DNA of 64,000 bases from the NCBI RefSeq assembly GCF_010671565.1, contig NZ_JAABOQ010000004.1, forward strand, positions 372,001-436,000, in the 5' to 3' direction. The notes under the pieces were generated by a model. That model saw nothing but the letters and a program-made list of their open reading frames with translations, was not told the origin of the DNA and did not search any database. How positions within the stretch are numbered: position 1 is the first letter of the stretch; each line of letters starts with the position of its first letter. Below are positions 9,601-19,085 of this stretch, in pieces. The stretch is from Spongiivirga citrea (GTDB taxonomy: Bacteria > Bacteroidota > Bacteroidia > Flavobacteriales > Flavobacteriaceae). The position numbers and the translations under genes are program-made.

Positions 9601-9925
9601 TTATATTTTTAAATTTTAAATCCCCTTCATTAAGATAAAGCCTGTTCTCGACCATATTTCCGGTAAAAAAGAGATCAGTGAGTCCGTCATTATTAATGTC
9701 TCCAGCAGAAACACCACCACCCATGTAGAGATATGGGTATGTAAAATAGTTTAAAGTGTCATTCTCAACCAACTGGTTTGCAAACGCGATCCCAGTGGCT
9801 TCAGGAGTTAGTTTTGCAAAAATCTTATCTACAGTCGTATTAGTTTGATTGCCCTCGCTTTGATCATTAGAATTTTTGCAACTAAACAACATCAACAAAA
9901 TTGCCAATATTATTACTCTCGACAT
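6602..9925 (-). CDS. FG-GAP/VCBS repeat lipoprotein with ASPIC/UnbV domain
   Basis: 1107 residues. A lipoprotein signal ends at C16 (LMLFSC). The chain is filled with calcium-loop FG-GAP/VCBS repeats of the DxNxDGxxD type (for example DINNDGLTD, DVNGDGLLD, DFDNDGDLD), forming at least two beta-propellers. An ASPIC/UnbV segment sits near the middle (SYGIGAKIQLFHN, RGFQSSVAPKIHFGLG). Such proteins commonly follow SusC/SusD pairs in Flavobacteriia and are thought to be surface glycan-binding or capture proteins, but no activity is firmly assigned. It is the last gene after SusC and SusD, separated from SusD by a 27-bp strong hairpin, so its expression may be reduced relative to SusCD. Confidence 0.9.
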   Translation of the reverse strand: MSRVIILAILLMLFSCKNSNDQSEGNQTNTTVDKIFAKLTPEATGIAFANQLVENDTLNYFTYPYLYMGGGVSAGDINNDGLTDLFFTGNMVENRLYLNEGDLKFKNITLESGAGGDKRWYTGTSMADVNGDGLLDIYCLVAGQSGNKKNQLFINQGNNTFVDQAADFGLDDAGNSVDATFFDFDNDGDLDVYVANYPITPFEYNSYHYKMRMDRVTDLETDNLYRNDGGKFTKITEDAGVKLYSLSLSVTASDLNNDGWTDLYVSNDFGTPDCLYINQKDGTFKDEIKNATAHTSFYGMGVDIADFNNDGLLDIIQMDMDAASNRRSKANMASMNPELFENIEKVGFQYQYMQNTLQINTGYTHNGIPKLKDISRLAGISSTDWSWAPLLADFDNDGYKDLFVSNGTRREINNKDYFESLKGEKKHKDSLLAKSLRIPSEPIDNYLFKNNGDLTFTKNNAEWGIQDVGFSNGAAYADLDNDGDLELIVNNIDKEASIFENVSANRNNHLTLTFKGEAKNSYGIGAKIQLFHNNQQQFHEVSLSRGFQSSVAPKIHFGLGKDEEVDSLIIIWPNQKKQKLVQIAANSTLELNIENAEERSMSKPAIAGRLFESLTDTLALYKHKENTYDDFKNEILLPHKTSRFGPGISVGDLNGDGLDDFYVGAATKYPGGMFFQNANGSFEQQKLSILLKDRMHEDIGSLIFDADNDGDYDLYIVSGGNEFGPRAALLQDRLYINQGNGHFIKSTNALPPIFESGGRVYACDFDKDGDQDLFVGSRLIPGNYPYPANSYLLENVSTSGNPKFVNVTQKAAPEFTKLGLVTSAQWMDFDKDGWKDLAITGEWMNIRLFKNNGKELKEVTNEVGLDDTTGWWFSLKADDIDQDGDIDLVAGNLGENYKYKANGDETFDVYLNDFDGNRTNDIVLSYYNEGEKYPVRGRECSSQQMPNIKKKFENYDAFSKATLLDVYDEDKLENSIHYQVSSFKSAVFFNENGQFVRKNLPLRAQIAPTNQILIADFDSDGIKDMIFGGNLYASEVETPRADAGYGTFLKGSKDNRFAISPAQETGLFMDGDVKDLALISINKKPYILVANNNDFIEFIAVKGNMNL

Positions 9926-9986
9926 ACATCATTCATTTTTAAACATCGTTCAACTTCTACTCAAAACTCAAATTACGAATAAAACA

Positions 9987-10013
9987 AATGAGCGAAAAAA
10001 ATTTTCGCTCATT
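9987..10013 (-). terminator. perfect 12-bp hairpin between SusD and the FG-GAP gene
   Basis: AATGAGCGAAAA (9987-9998), a 3-nt loop, then TTTTCGCTCATT (10002-10013) form a perfect inverted repeat 27 nt past the SusD stop codon. It suits a terminator or a processing/attenuation hairpin that lets only part of the transcription continue into the FG-GAP gene. The A/T-rich inner stem lacks a long separate U-tract, so termination may be partial. Confidence 0.65.
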
Positions 10014-10039
10014 CGATCCAAACAACACTAATTCAAACC

Positions 10040-11584
10040 CTAGTATCCAGGATTTTGATCCTCAGCATTTACCTTCGTATTACTATCAATTTCATTTTGA
10101 GGTATAGGCATAACCCTATGCACCGAGGGATCATAATTTCTTACTAAACGAAGAGACTCATCTGGATTATTGAAATTTTGATCAGGGAAAATTGAAAGTT
10201 CCTGATCGTCTAAATCCCATCGGACCAAATCATCAAATCGCTGTTGCTCTCCGCAGAGCTCAACAAAGCGCTCGTGCACTATAGCACTAAAAATTTGTTC
10301 AGAAGAGTTTACCGGATAACCTCTCGCGTCCATTAGAGCCGTACCGTATCGAGGCATGCCCGCTCGATCGCGTATTTGATTCAATAGGTCGATAGCTCCT
10401 TGGTTATTTCCTAAATTCATTTCTACCTCAGCTCTCATTAAAACAACATCAGCATATCTCATGATACGAACATTAACGCCGCTATTCTGAGAAACATCCT
10501 GATTGTCATATAACTGTGAAAACTTGTACCAAACTGGTCCCCCAACGCAACCCGGGCAAGGAAATTGAAAAGCTCCACCAGGTCCGTAAGTGTTATCACT
10601 ATCTTGAAGTATCGCTAGATCTAACCTAGGGTCATCATCTTCAAATTCTTCAATTACTTTAGTTGAAGGTCTAGCATTTGCCCAACCTGTATAATCTTGT
10701 GAATGAAAAGTTACCTCAGAGGTACCAATACCAGTTTGCGCCCATCGCTCTTGCTCCGTACCAACTTCGCCGTTATATCCCACTTCGAACATAGATTCAT
10801 CATTATGCTCTCCAGTTTCATTAAAATTATCTTGATATTCCTCTAGAGGCAGCAAACTATGATTAACTACATTATTAAAAGCTTGTTGTGCATCAGCATA
10901 TTGCTCTCTATGCAAGAAAATTTTACCTAATAGCGCATAAGCAGCTTCTTGAGTGACTCTTCCCGTTTCGGTAATTCCTTTTGGTCTAGTAAGCTGAGTG
11001 GATAATTGTAAATCAGCGATCATCTGTTCATAAACCTGATCTGCCGTAGATCTTGGCGCATCTTCCAAAGCGGTCGCAAAGTCCGTTTTTAATGGCACAC
11101 CACCAAAACGCTTTACTAAATGATAATAATAAAGTGCTCTTAGGTAATATGCTTGGCCCAAAGCATTGTCAACATCATCATTGGTAAAGTCACTACCCGC
11201 TACGTTATTTCGCATTCTTTCTTCGTTGCCAATAACAAAATTACAGGCACCAACACCATTAAAGCATGCGGTCCAAAATTGCGCTATATTATCCAAGGTA
11301 GCATTAAATTCAAATCGATTATAGGGCGCAAAATTAGGATCACCACTAGAAACCACTTCATCAGACATAGCGTCAGGAAAAACATAACCTGAACGCTGAT
11401 ATACTATTTGAAATTGGTTGTAGCTTGCATTTACCGCTGCCTCAACCTGACTTAATGATTCAAAAAATATTTCAGGATTTAATGCATTGGTGTTTTCAAC
11501 AGGCACATCATCATCACAGGCTACAAAAAGCAGCACTAAAAGTGATAGAATACTGCTTAAAAAATATTTATTACTTCTTTTCAT
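10040..11584 (-). CDS. SusD/RagB family nutrient-binding outer-membrane lipoprotein
   Basis: 514 residues. The lipobox FVAC puts the lipidated Cys at 23, followed directly by three Asp, an acidic patch typical of surface-exposed Bacteroidota lipoproteins. The SusD fold is recognisable from SQVEAAVNASYNQFQ, the TPR-like helices (AYYLRALYYYHLVKRFGG, AYALLGKIFLHREQYADAQQAF) and the C-terminal family signature (IFSAIVHERFVELCGEQQRFDDLVRW is summarised here by its key ERxxELxGExxRxxDLxRW pattern). The chain ends in the usual NPGY. It binds oligosaccharides at the cell surface and acts as the lid of the SusC barrel encoded 19 nt upstream. Sequence alone does not give the ligand; the neighbouring xylose genes suggest a xylose-containing glycan. 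Confidence 0.95.
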   Translation of the reverse strand: MKRSNKYFLSSILSLLVLLFVACDDDVPVENTNALNPEIFFESLSQVEAAVNASYNQFQIVYQRSGYVFPDAMSDEVVSSGDPNFAPYNRFEFNATLDNIAQFWTACFNGVGACNFVIGNEERMRNNVAGSDFTNDDVDNALGQAYYLRALYYYHLVKRFGGVPLKTDFATALEDAPRSTADQVYEQMIADLQLSTQLTRPKGITETGRVTQEAAYALLGKIFLHREQYADAQQAFNNVVNHSLLPLEEYQDNFNETGEHNDESMFEVGYNGEVGTEQERWAQTGIGTSEVTFHSQDYTGWANARPSTKVIEEFEDDDPRLDLAILQDSDNTYGPGGAFQFPCPGCVGGPVWYKFSQLYDNQDVSQNSGVNVRIMRYADVVLMRAEVEMNLGNNQGAIDLLNQIRDRAGMPRYGTALMDARGYPVNSSEQIFSAIVHERFVELCGEQQRFDDLVRWDLDDQELSIFPDQNFNNPDESLRLVRNYDPSVHRVMPIPQNEIDSNTKVNAEDQNPGY

Positions 11585-11603
11585 CTATACAACTTTTAAT
11601 AGT

Positions 11604-14600
11604 TTAAAATTCTATTTGAATTCCACTCAAAACCGTAATAGGTCTTGGTTGAGCGCTTCGATCGATTCCTAAACCATCAACCAGTCCTTGCGCGTTATAA
11701 AATGGTGCTATCTCAGGGTCCAGACCTGAATAATTGGTAAAGGTTAGTAGATTTTGTCCTTGTACGTAAAATCGTAATTTTTTCACGATACTTTTACCAG
11801 ATTTGTTTATCAACTTATCTGGAAAAGTATATCCTACAGTAACATTGCGTAATCTAAGATACGAACCATCCTCAATATATCTTGTAGATATTTCATTGTT
11901 AATATTAGAACCAAATCTAAATCTCGGTATGTCGGTAATGTCTCCAGGATTCTGCCATCTTCTTAATACCTGAGTTCCGTAATTCAATCCATTATCTAAA
12001 CCTTCTAAGTAAAATACATTACTGTTAAGTACATCAACTCCCTGTACACCATTAAACAATACATCAAAATCCCAACCTTTATATTCAGCCCTCAGATTAA
12101 GAGCGTAGGTGAAATCAGGATTTGGGTTACCAATTACCTGTCTATCTTCTAAACTTATTTGCCCATCACCATTGATATCTAAAAACCTTACATCGCCTGG
12201 TTGAACAGGTACTGCTGCCGCACCATTATTTGGTAGTTCGTTGTCAATTTGTTCCTGAGTAGAAAAAACACCGTCAGCAACTAAACCAAAAAAGTGAAAT
12301 GGTGCTTCGTCAACTGCTAATCTGTTTAATGCTGATGCAAATGGTGGGTTTAATCTAGCTCTTTCGATAGGTTCGCCTGACGCACCTAGGCTTTCTACTA
12401 TACTCTCAGCCTTTGTAACATTCGCCCATAAATTCCATTTAAAATCACCCTTATAATCGTTATAACCTACTGTAAATTCAAGACCTTTAACATCAACGAC
12501 CCCTACATTTCTAATAACTGTAGATCCTGTTTGCGAGTTACCAGGAATACCAGAAGACGACGGTAATTCAACTGGAATTAAAAGGTCTTCACTGCGGTTT
12601 TTAAAATAGTCAACCCCAAACTGAATTTGATCATACAAAAACGCCATTGTTAACCCATAGTTCTGCTTAATTTGGGTTTCCCAACGTAAATCTGGGTTTG
12701 CAGCATTGTTAGGAGTAATACCAGGTGAAGTTTCATCATCAATCGAGACTGGTAGATTTAAACCAAGGGTAGGTAAAAATTGGTTTACTGCGTTACCAGT
12801 TCGATTATTACCGGTTTCTCCGTAACTAGCTCTAAGTTTTAAACTATTAATGTCCTCTATTTTGAAAAAAGGTTCATTTGAAATATCCCATCCCAATGCC
12901 CCTGAGAAAAACCATTGAGATGCATTTTCTGGTGCAAATCTTGAAGAAGTATCTCGTCGTCCTGACGCACTAATAGAGTAACGATCATCAAATCCGTAGC
13001 CAGCTAAGAAAAGTACAGAATTTAAATTCTCTGGCACAGAAAATGAGGTAGCCCTAGCATTTGGAGAAAAAGCTTCTGGAATATTTGAAGACACCTCATT
13101 ATTATCGGAAATAGAAGCCGACTCGAACCTTATTCTTGTTTGCTCTAAAACCGCAGAAGCGTTTACAGAATGCTTTCCGAATTCGCGATCATAGCTCAAC
13201 GTATTTGTAAGTATAGTTTGAGATACTGTTTGTCGTGTTTTATCAATGAAATTGATTGGGCTCACAAAACGCTCACCCGCTTCTTCGAACGCTCTTCTTT
13301 CATTATCTAGGCGCAGTAAGTTTGCATTTAGCCCAAACTGTGACCTTAAAGAAAGTCCTTTCGCTAAATTTAATTTGGTATATACACTTCCGATTATAGA
13401 TGAGAATCTGGCTAAGTTATCTTGCGAAGACTGAACTCTAAGCTGATTTCGTGAATCATTTAAATCGCTCGAGTTGGTACCTCCAAAAAGTCCATTTTCA
13501 GTAACCACAGATACATAAGGTGCTTGACCTATAATGTTCTGCAAAGGATCACGCCCACCTTCAAATTCTGGAGAAACTGTTTCATTATAACCTAATGATA
13601 ATGTTTGTCCTATTTCTAACCAGTCTGCTATATTGGCGTCCGTATTTATATTTAAAGTGGTTCTTGAAAAACCAGTATCTACATATACTCCATCTTGTTC
13701 TAATCGAGAAAGACTCAAGTTAAATCTAGCTTTTTCACTTCCTCCATTTACACTAGCACTAATATTATATATAGGCGCCTGTTGGAAGTAAGCATCTTGC
13801 CAGTCAGTATCTATTCCATTACCATTAAACAAAGGATTAAGATTAACTCTTCCTACTGGAAAGTCTGGCCCACCTGGTTGACCTGCTAATGCATTAATCT
13901 CTCGCAAAAATTGAATATACTGTGTCGTGTTCAGAACATCGTACCTCCTGTTAAATTCTTGAATCCCAGTAGATGCCTCTAGCTTGAATGATGCCTTACC
14001 TACTCTACCTTTTTTAGTGGTAATCAAAACAACTCCATTTGTGCCTCTTGACCCATAAACAGCAAGAGAAGCAGCATCTTTTAAAATATCAATTTTTTCA
14101 ACACTTGCTAAATCAACACTATTAATACTATTGGTAAAAACTCCATCTACAACATATAAAGGTGTACCGTCTCCAAATGTATTCACCCCTCGTATTTGCA
14201 CCAAGGTTTGAGATCCTGGTGAACCACCATTCGTTATAGTAACACCTGCTGCTCTACCTTGTAAGGCCTGACCAATATCAGTAGTAGGAAACTCACTTAG
14301 CGATTCAGAACTCACCACAGAAACTGGTGTATTTCTTTGTGTACCGTAGGTTACTATAACGACTTCATCAAGACTAACTAGGTCTTCGACAAGCTCAACA
14401 TTAATCTCTTCTTGACCAGTGTAGGTTACCTCTTGTGATTTGAAACCTAAATATGAAAAAACAAGGATATCTCTATTCTTTACATTTTTAAGTTTGTATT
14501 TACCATCAAAATCGGTTACCACTCCATTATTTGTTCCTTTTACGAATACAGAAGCCCCAGGTAAGGGTCCTTCATTGGCGGTAACGGTTCCGGCCACCTC

Positions 14601-14663
14601 TTGCCCCATTACTTGACCGCTAACAATCAAGAACAGTATAAACCATAAGTTTTTTAACTTCAT
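11604..14663 (-). CDS. SusC/RagA family TonB-dependent outer-membrane transporter
   Basis: 1019 residues with a cleavable signal (to about residue 20, VMGQE). A CarboxypepD_reg-like domain follows (about 22-100: AGTVTANEGPLPGASVFVKG, TDFDGKYKL). The TonB-box/plug region is about 105-220 (VIVTYGTQ, QGRAAGVTITNGGSPG, IRGVNTFGDGTPLYVVDG, ILKDAASLAVYGSRGTNGV). The rest is the 22-strand barrel, ending in an aromatic-terminated strand (LSGIQIEF). It imports oligosaccharides across the outer membrane using TonB energy, in complex with the SusD product of the next gene. The 243-bp upstream gap contains two 11-bp direct repeats spaced 21 bp apart, the likely target of the adjacent hybrid regulator. 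Confidence 0.95.
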   Translation of the reverse strand: MKLKNLWFILFLIVSGQVMGQEVAGTVTANEGPLPGASVFVKGTNNGVVTDFDGKYKLKNVKNRDILVFSYLGFKSQEVTYTGQEEINVELVEDLVSLDEVVIVTYGTQRNTPVSVVSSESLSEFPTTDIGQALQGRAAGVTITNGGSPGSQTLVQIRGVNTFGDGTPLYVVDGVFTNSINSVDLASVEKIDILKDAASLAVYGSRGTNGVVLITTKKGRVGKASFKLEASTGIQEFNRRYDVLNTTQYIQFLREINALAGQPGGPDFPVGRVNLNPLFNGNGIDTDWQDAYFQQAPIYNISASVNGGSEKARFNLSLSRLEQDGVYVDTGFSRTTLNINTDANIADWLEIGQTLSLGYNETVSPEFEGGRDPLQNIIGQAPYVSVVTENGLFGGTNSSDLNDSRNQLRVQSSQDNLARFSSIIGSVYTKLNLAKGLSLRSQFGLNANLLRLDNERRAFEEAGERFVSPINFIDKTRQTVSQTILTNTLSYDREFGKHSVNASAVLEQTRIRFESASISDNNEVSSNIPEAFSPNARATSFSVPENLNSVLFLAGYGFDDRYSISASGRRDTSSRFAPENASQWFFSGALGWDISNEPFFKIEDINSLKLRASYGETGNNRTGNAVNQFLPTLGLNLPVSIDDETSPGITPNNAANPDLRWETQIKQNYGLTMAFLYDQIQFGVDYFKNRSEDLLIPVELPSSSGIPGNSQTGSTVIRNVGVVDVKGLEFTVGYNDYKGDFKWNLWANVTKAESIVESLGASGEPIERARLNPPFASALNRLAVDEAPFHFFGLVADGVFSTQEQIDNELPNNGAAAVPVQPGDVRFLDINGDGQISLEDRQVIGNPNPDFTYALNLRAEYKGWDFDVLFNGVQGVDVLNSNVFYLEGLDNGLNYGTQVLRRWQNPGDITDIPRFRFGSNINNEISTRYIEDGSYLRLRNVTVGYTFPDKLINKSGKSIVKKLRFYVQGQNLLTFTNYSGLDPEIAPFYNAQGLVDGLGIDRSAQPRPITVLSGIQIEF

Positions 14664-14781
14664 TTTTTGAATTAGTTTAGATTCAGTTTTGAATTCAATT
14701 CTACTTTTTCAAGCAGGATTTTAAATTATCTATTTAATTGGAAGGACCAAGTTATGCTTACCTGTAGCTTAAGCGCATTAT

Positions 14782-14813
14782 ATTTGATGCAATAAATATT
14801 TCATTTGTTGCAT
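14782..14813. promoter_or_regulatory. candidate HTCS operator upstream of susC (21-bp-spaced direct repeats)
   Basis: ATTTGATGCAA (14782-14792) and ATTTGTTGCAT (14803-14813) are direct repeats with starts exactly 21 bp apart, about two helical turns, as expected for the two HTH subdomains or a dimer of an AraC-type regulator. They lie 119-150 bp upstream of the SusC start codon. A very similar pair with the same spacing sits at 19086-19117 on the other side of the regulator gene. Confidence 0.55.
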
Positions 14814-14906
14814 TTAAAGAATAACAAAGGATGCGGGGCCATCCAGCGAATGAACAGATAGTAAACTTTCTTGCTTTTTGAGCCTGAAAGAAAGGATGTA
14901 TATGGT

Positions 14907-17900
14907 TTATTTTACTTGTTTAGGAAGTTCCCCAAATTGCTTTTTGTAACAAACAGTAAAATATGAAGCAGATAAGAAACCTACTTTGTGAGCAACTTCG
15001 CTTACATTTAAATTTTTATCATTACTAAAAAGAGTTCTAGACCTTTCGAGGCGAACTCTTCTAATAAACTCTATGGGAGAGAGACCAGTTAAGGATTTTA
15101 TTTTTCTATATACTTGACTTCGGCTTAAACAGAGATGAGAAGACAACTTTTCGACATTAAGCGAAGGGTTTTCAATATTACTTTGTACAAAATCAACTAC
15201 TCTTTGGATAAAATCATTATCTAAATCAACATCCTTTTCTTCTTTAGGAATAAAAGAACCATTTACAGCTTGCTGTGATACGCGCTCTTTTTTTACAAGA
15301 AGTTGTTTTAAAACTACTTTGAGTTCTTTAGCATCAAAGGGTTTTACCAAATAAGCATCAGCCCCGGCTTCCAAGCCTTTAATTTTGTCTTTCGTAAGCT
15401 CCTTAGCGGTAAGCATTACAATGGGAGTTTGGTTTAAGTTAGGGTCCTTGCGCACTTTTTTACTGAACTCCACCCCATCCATTAGCGGCATAATTACATC
15501 AGTGATTATAATATCCGGATGATGCTCAATTGTTTTAAACCAGCCTTCTCTACCATCTGACGCAACCATCAATTCGTAGTCTTCCTCTAAGATTGAAATA
15601 AGATAGTCCTGTAAATCGGCATTATCTTCAGCAATAAGCAGTTTCTTCTTATGTCGTTTTTTGGATAGAATTTGTTCAACGGTGTAGGTTTCTGATTTGG
15701 ACTTTAGCTCACCATTAGCTCTTACCATTTTCTCATCCTGCGTCAATTCAAGAATTTGAGAATCTTTAAAAAATTCTTTTCCAAATGGTATTGTTATTTT
15801 AAAGATTGATCCTTTTCCCAATTCACTTTCTACCTCAACAAGTCCCTTATGTAGTTCAACAAAACTCTTTACCATTTCCAATCCAACACCAGTACTGCCA
15901 TAGTATGACTTGTTTAACTCGCTGACTTGGTAAAAACGTTTAAATATTTTCTTATAATCTTTTTGATCGATTCCTGGGCCATTATCCTTAATGCTTATTT
16001 CTAAAACAGGTATTTCAGTTTCTTCACTAACCAAGGGTAATATTTTTTTGTTATCAGAAACTATCTTAACGGTAATTCTACCTTGATTTGGCGTAACCTT
16101 GAAAGCATTAGACAGTAGGTTAAAGAAAATCTTATCTAAAACCCCACTATCCGCCCATACATGCAAATTTTTGCTCTCATATTTCAAATCCAAGCGGATC
16201 GATCTTCGTTTGGACTCTTCATTAAAGAAACTAAGTATTGCTTTTGTGTGCTCAATAACATTAAACTGACTAACTTTTAATTGCAATTTCTTGGATTGTA
16301 ATTTTCTAAAATCCATTAACTCATTGATCAATCTTGACAGACGCTCTGCATTTTTATGGATTATCTGATGTTTTTGACTAATAGCTTTTGAAAAACTACT
16401 GTCGTCTAACTCCATTAGCTCTTTTATTGGATTAATTATTAAAGTAAGTGGGGTTCGAAACTCATGAGAAATATTTGTGAAAAACTGAAGCTTTTGTTGT
16501 TGTAATTCAACCTTTTGTTTTCTTCGTTCTCGCTCAAGCTCAAAGGTATTTCTTTCATCAACCTGCTTGCGATATAGATACATTATCGAGAATAACAGCA
16601 GGAAAAAACAAACAGTATAAGCCAAGTAAGCCCATACGGTTTTCCACCAGGGAGGCTGTACATTAATTTTTAAAATAACAGGAGTATCATTCCAAATGTT
16701 GTCATTGTTTGACGCTTTTAATCTGAATGTATAGTCTCCAGCTGCCAAGTTTGTATAGGTGGCACTATTCTTCGACCCAACGTAATTCCATGTTTCTTCA
16801 AAACCTTCTAAAAAGTAAGCATATTGGTTTTTTTCTGGTTTTGTATAACTTATTGCTTCATAATCAATGGTCAAAACGTTCTGGTCATGCTTCAATGTAA
16901 TTACCTCTCCTTCTCTCGTCACATTTAATGGACTATCCGCATCACCGCGATCAATTTTTTTGTTGAATAATTTTACATCCTTTATGTATGGTTTAGCTAA
17001 GTAAGGGTTATAGGCAATATTTTGAGGTTCAATTACATTAACGCCATTTTTGGTACCCAGATAAAGTCTATTATCATTATCCATAATCATAGCCCTATCG
17101 ATCAAAAAGTTCTCCAACAGGCCATCATAGGTAGTAAAACGCTCTAGGTCATTCGAATCACGATTTATTTTTAAAATACCCTGCTTACTACTCAACCATA
17201 ATTCGTTCTTAACAGGTTCAAATATGGCATTTACAAATGTTAAATCGTAATTGTCAAGCATCAAGCGTTCGAAACCTTGCTCTTCTCTTTTATATGAAAA
17301 CAGTCCGCCCCCGTTTGTACCACACCAAACCGTACCATCTTGTGTTTCAAAAATATCAAGTATTCTATTTGAACTTGGATGCCCGCCAAATTTGGAAGAA
17401 ATTGCATTACTGTGAGCGACTACCGTATAATCACTCTCATTTTTCCTTTCCAGATGATAAAGACCTGATGAAGTACCAACCCAAAGGTGGGCGTTGCTAT
17501 CGTGATATAGCACCTTAACATCTTTATTCGCAATAGCCGAGTTAGCATATGATTGCCCTTCGGGAACGTTAATCTGCCCGGTAATAGCATCAACATAATA
17601 AACACCTTCTAAAAAAGACCCAATCCAAACACGTCCTGTTCCGTCTTCAGTAAAACATCGAATCTTGTCTGTACGTAAAACTCCAGAGGTATTTTGGGTT
17701 GTTAGATTTAAAAAATTTTTGCTCCCCTTTTTCAATAAAAAGATGCCATCTCCCCAAGTTGCGACCCAAGTATTACCCTTACTATCTACAAAAACATCTT
17801 CAATATAAATACCTTTTCTAAGTCCTTTGTAAGTAGAATTTGATTTACCATATACATTTATAATTTCACCCGTAGTTGAGTCTAGAATATCGAGTCCATT

Positions 17901-19031
17901 TATTTGAGCTATCCATATTTTTCCATCCACCGTTTTAGAAAATGCCTTAACTGCATTAGTTTGAATGCTATTTTTTACATCATCTCGCTGAATTATGTCA
18001 AACTTATTATAATGTCTATCGAAAAAACCGAGCCCATTTTCATAATAGCCTAACCATAATCTATTCTCATTATCAAATAACATAGACCAAACAGAATCGG
18101 AGCCAATACTTTGATCATCTAAGGCATTATATCTATAATGTTGGACAATATTGCCATTAATATCCAAAATGATCATTCCTTCGTTTTCTACCGAAACCAA
18201 TACATGATCCATTCCGCTAACGATTGCCATTACCGCTCCTTGAACAACAGCTAATTTTGAAAAAGATGACTGGGCTTTTCTTAAATCACCTTTAAACAAA
18301 CCGCTCGTTAAAGTACCTACCCAAAGGTTTTCTTTGTCATCTAAATGCAGTTTGGTAACACGATGGAATACTTCCTCATTCGTTAACGGCATACTTTCTA
18401 CAACACCTCTTTCATGGTATTGCTCTAGCTTTAAACCCTTGTTAGTTGCTATATATAAGTTTCCTTTAGTTGAAAACTGTAAGTCGAGCACAGTAGATCC
18501 CTTTACAAGATGATCTCTTAATACTTTTGCTTTAATATCGACCTCTTTCACACCATCATAGGTACCTACTAAAAACCGGTCTTCATATTGAGCAAAACAC
18601 AAAATACTGGTATATTGATGTTTTGGGTCTTTGCTAAGTGTATTGCCTAGTCGCGTAAATGAATTCTGCTCATCATTGTAAAAAGACAAACCTGCATCTG
18701 TTCCCACCCAAAGCTGTCCTAAATCATCAACAAACAAAGAGCGTATTGAATTGCTGTTAACACTATTCTCATCATTAAGACTATGGCTATAATGAGTATA
18801 AGAGAAACCATTATATTTATAAAGTCCTGCCCCATCAGTACCTACCCAAATGAAACCGTCACTATCCATAACCATTGCCGTTATGGGGCGTTGAAATATA
18901 TTTTCTTGAACGGAATGAAACTCAAGTGATTTAAAATCTACTTGAGAATGCATTTCTATACTATTCAAGAAAAACACCCCTATAAATAGGAGTTTTAGCA
19001 ACTTTGATAATTTAATTTTACTGCTGACCAT
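14907..19031 (-). CDS. hybrid two-component system regulator (HTCS), probably xylan-type sensor
   Basis: 1374 residues, the normal HTCS size. Order: signal/anchor (1-30); periplasmic two-propeller sensor of Reg_prop repeats (WVGTDGAGLYKY, LWVGTDAGLSFY and others, about 40-690); YYY domain (about 700-790); transmembrane helix (about 797-820); histidine kinase with phospho-accepting H856 (NISHEFRTPL), N-box NLLSNAFK and G-box DNGPGID; receiver domain with phospho-acceptor D1178 (IIITDVIMP) and Lys in YLVKPF; C-terminal AraC-type HTH (about 1265-1374). It binds an oligosaccharide in the periplasm and activates its PUL directly. Position between SusC and the GH3-xylose operon, with matching repeats on both sides, makes it the local regulator. 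The xylo-oligosaccharide ligand is inferred. Confidence 0.95.
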   Translation of the reverse strand: MVSSKIKLSKLLKLLFIGVFFLNSIEMHSQVDFKSLEFHSVQENIFQRPITAMVMDSDGFIWVGTDGAGLYKYNGFSYTHYSHSLNDENSVNSNSIRSLFVDDLGQLWVGTDAGLSFYNDEQNSFTRLGNTLSKDPKHQYTSILCFAQYEDRFLVGTYDGVKEVDIKAKVLRDHLVKGSTVLDLQFSTKGNLYIATNKGLKLEQYHERGVVESMPLTNEEVFHRVTKLHLDDKENLWVGTLTSGLFKGDLRKAQSSFSKLAVVQGAVMAIVSGMDHVLVSVENEGMIILDINGNIVQHYRYNALDDQSIGSDSVWSMLFDNENRLWLGYYENGLGFFDRHYNKFDIIQRDDVKNSIQTNAVKAFSKTVDGKIWIAQINGLDILDSTTGEIINVYGKSNSTYKGLRKGIYIEDVFVDSKGNTWVATWGDGIFLLKKGSKNFLNLTTQNTSGVLRTDKIRCFTEDGTGRVWIGSFLEGVYYVDAITGQINVPEGQSYANSAIANKDVKVLYHDSNAHLWVGTSSGLYHLERKNESDYTVVAHSNAISSKFGGHPSSNRILDIFETQDGTVWCGTNGGGLFSYKREEQGFERLMLDNYDLTFVNAIFEPVKNELWLSSKQGILKINRDSNDLERFTTYDGLLENFLIDRAMIMDNDNRLYLGTKNGVNVIEPQNIAYNPYLAKPYIKDVKLFNKKIDRGDADSPLNVTREGEVITLKHDQNVLTIDYEAISYTKPEKNQYAYFLEGFEETWNYVGSKNSATYTNLAAGDYTFRLKASNNDNIWNDTPVILKINVQPPWWKTVWAYLAYTVCFFLLLFSIMYLYRKQVDERNTFELERERRKQKVELQQQKLQFFTNISHEFRTPLTLIINPIKELMELDDSSFSKAISQKHQIIHKNAERLSRLINELMDFRKLQSKKLQLKVSQFNVIEHTKAILSFFNEESKRRSIRLDLKYESKNLHVWADSGVLDKIFFNLLSNAFKVTPNQGRITVKIVSDNKKILPLVSEETEIPVLEISIKDNGPGIDQKDYKKIFKRFYQVSELNKSYYGSTGVGLEMVKSFVELHKGLVEVESELGKGSIFKITIPFGKEFFKDSQILELTQDEKMVRANGELKSKSETYTVEQILSKKRHKKKLLIAEDNADLQDYLISILEEDYELMVASDGREGWFKTIEHHPDIIITDVIMPLMDGVEFSKKVRKDPNLNQTPIVMLTAKELTKDKIKGLEAGADAYLVKPFDAKELKVVLKQLLVKKERVSQQAVNGSFIPKEEKDVDLDNDFIQRVVDFVQSNIENPSLNVEKLSSHLCLSRSQVYRKIKSLTGLSPIEFIRRVRLERSRTLFSNDKNLNVSEVAHKVGFLSASYFTVCYKKQFGELPKQVK

Positions 19032-19085
19032 TTACCGTTGTAATAAAGGTTCAATAAAGAGCATTTTAGCTGGGGCTAAAATAAG

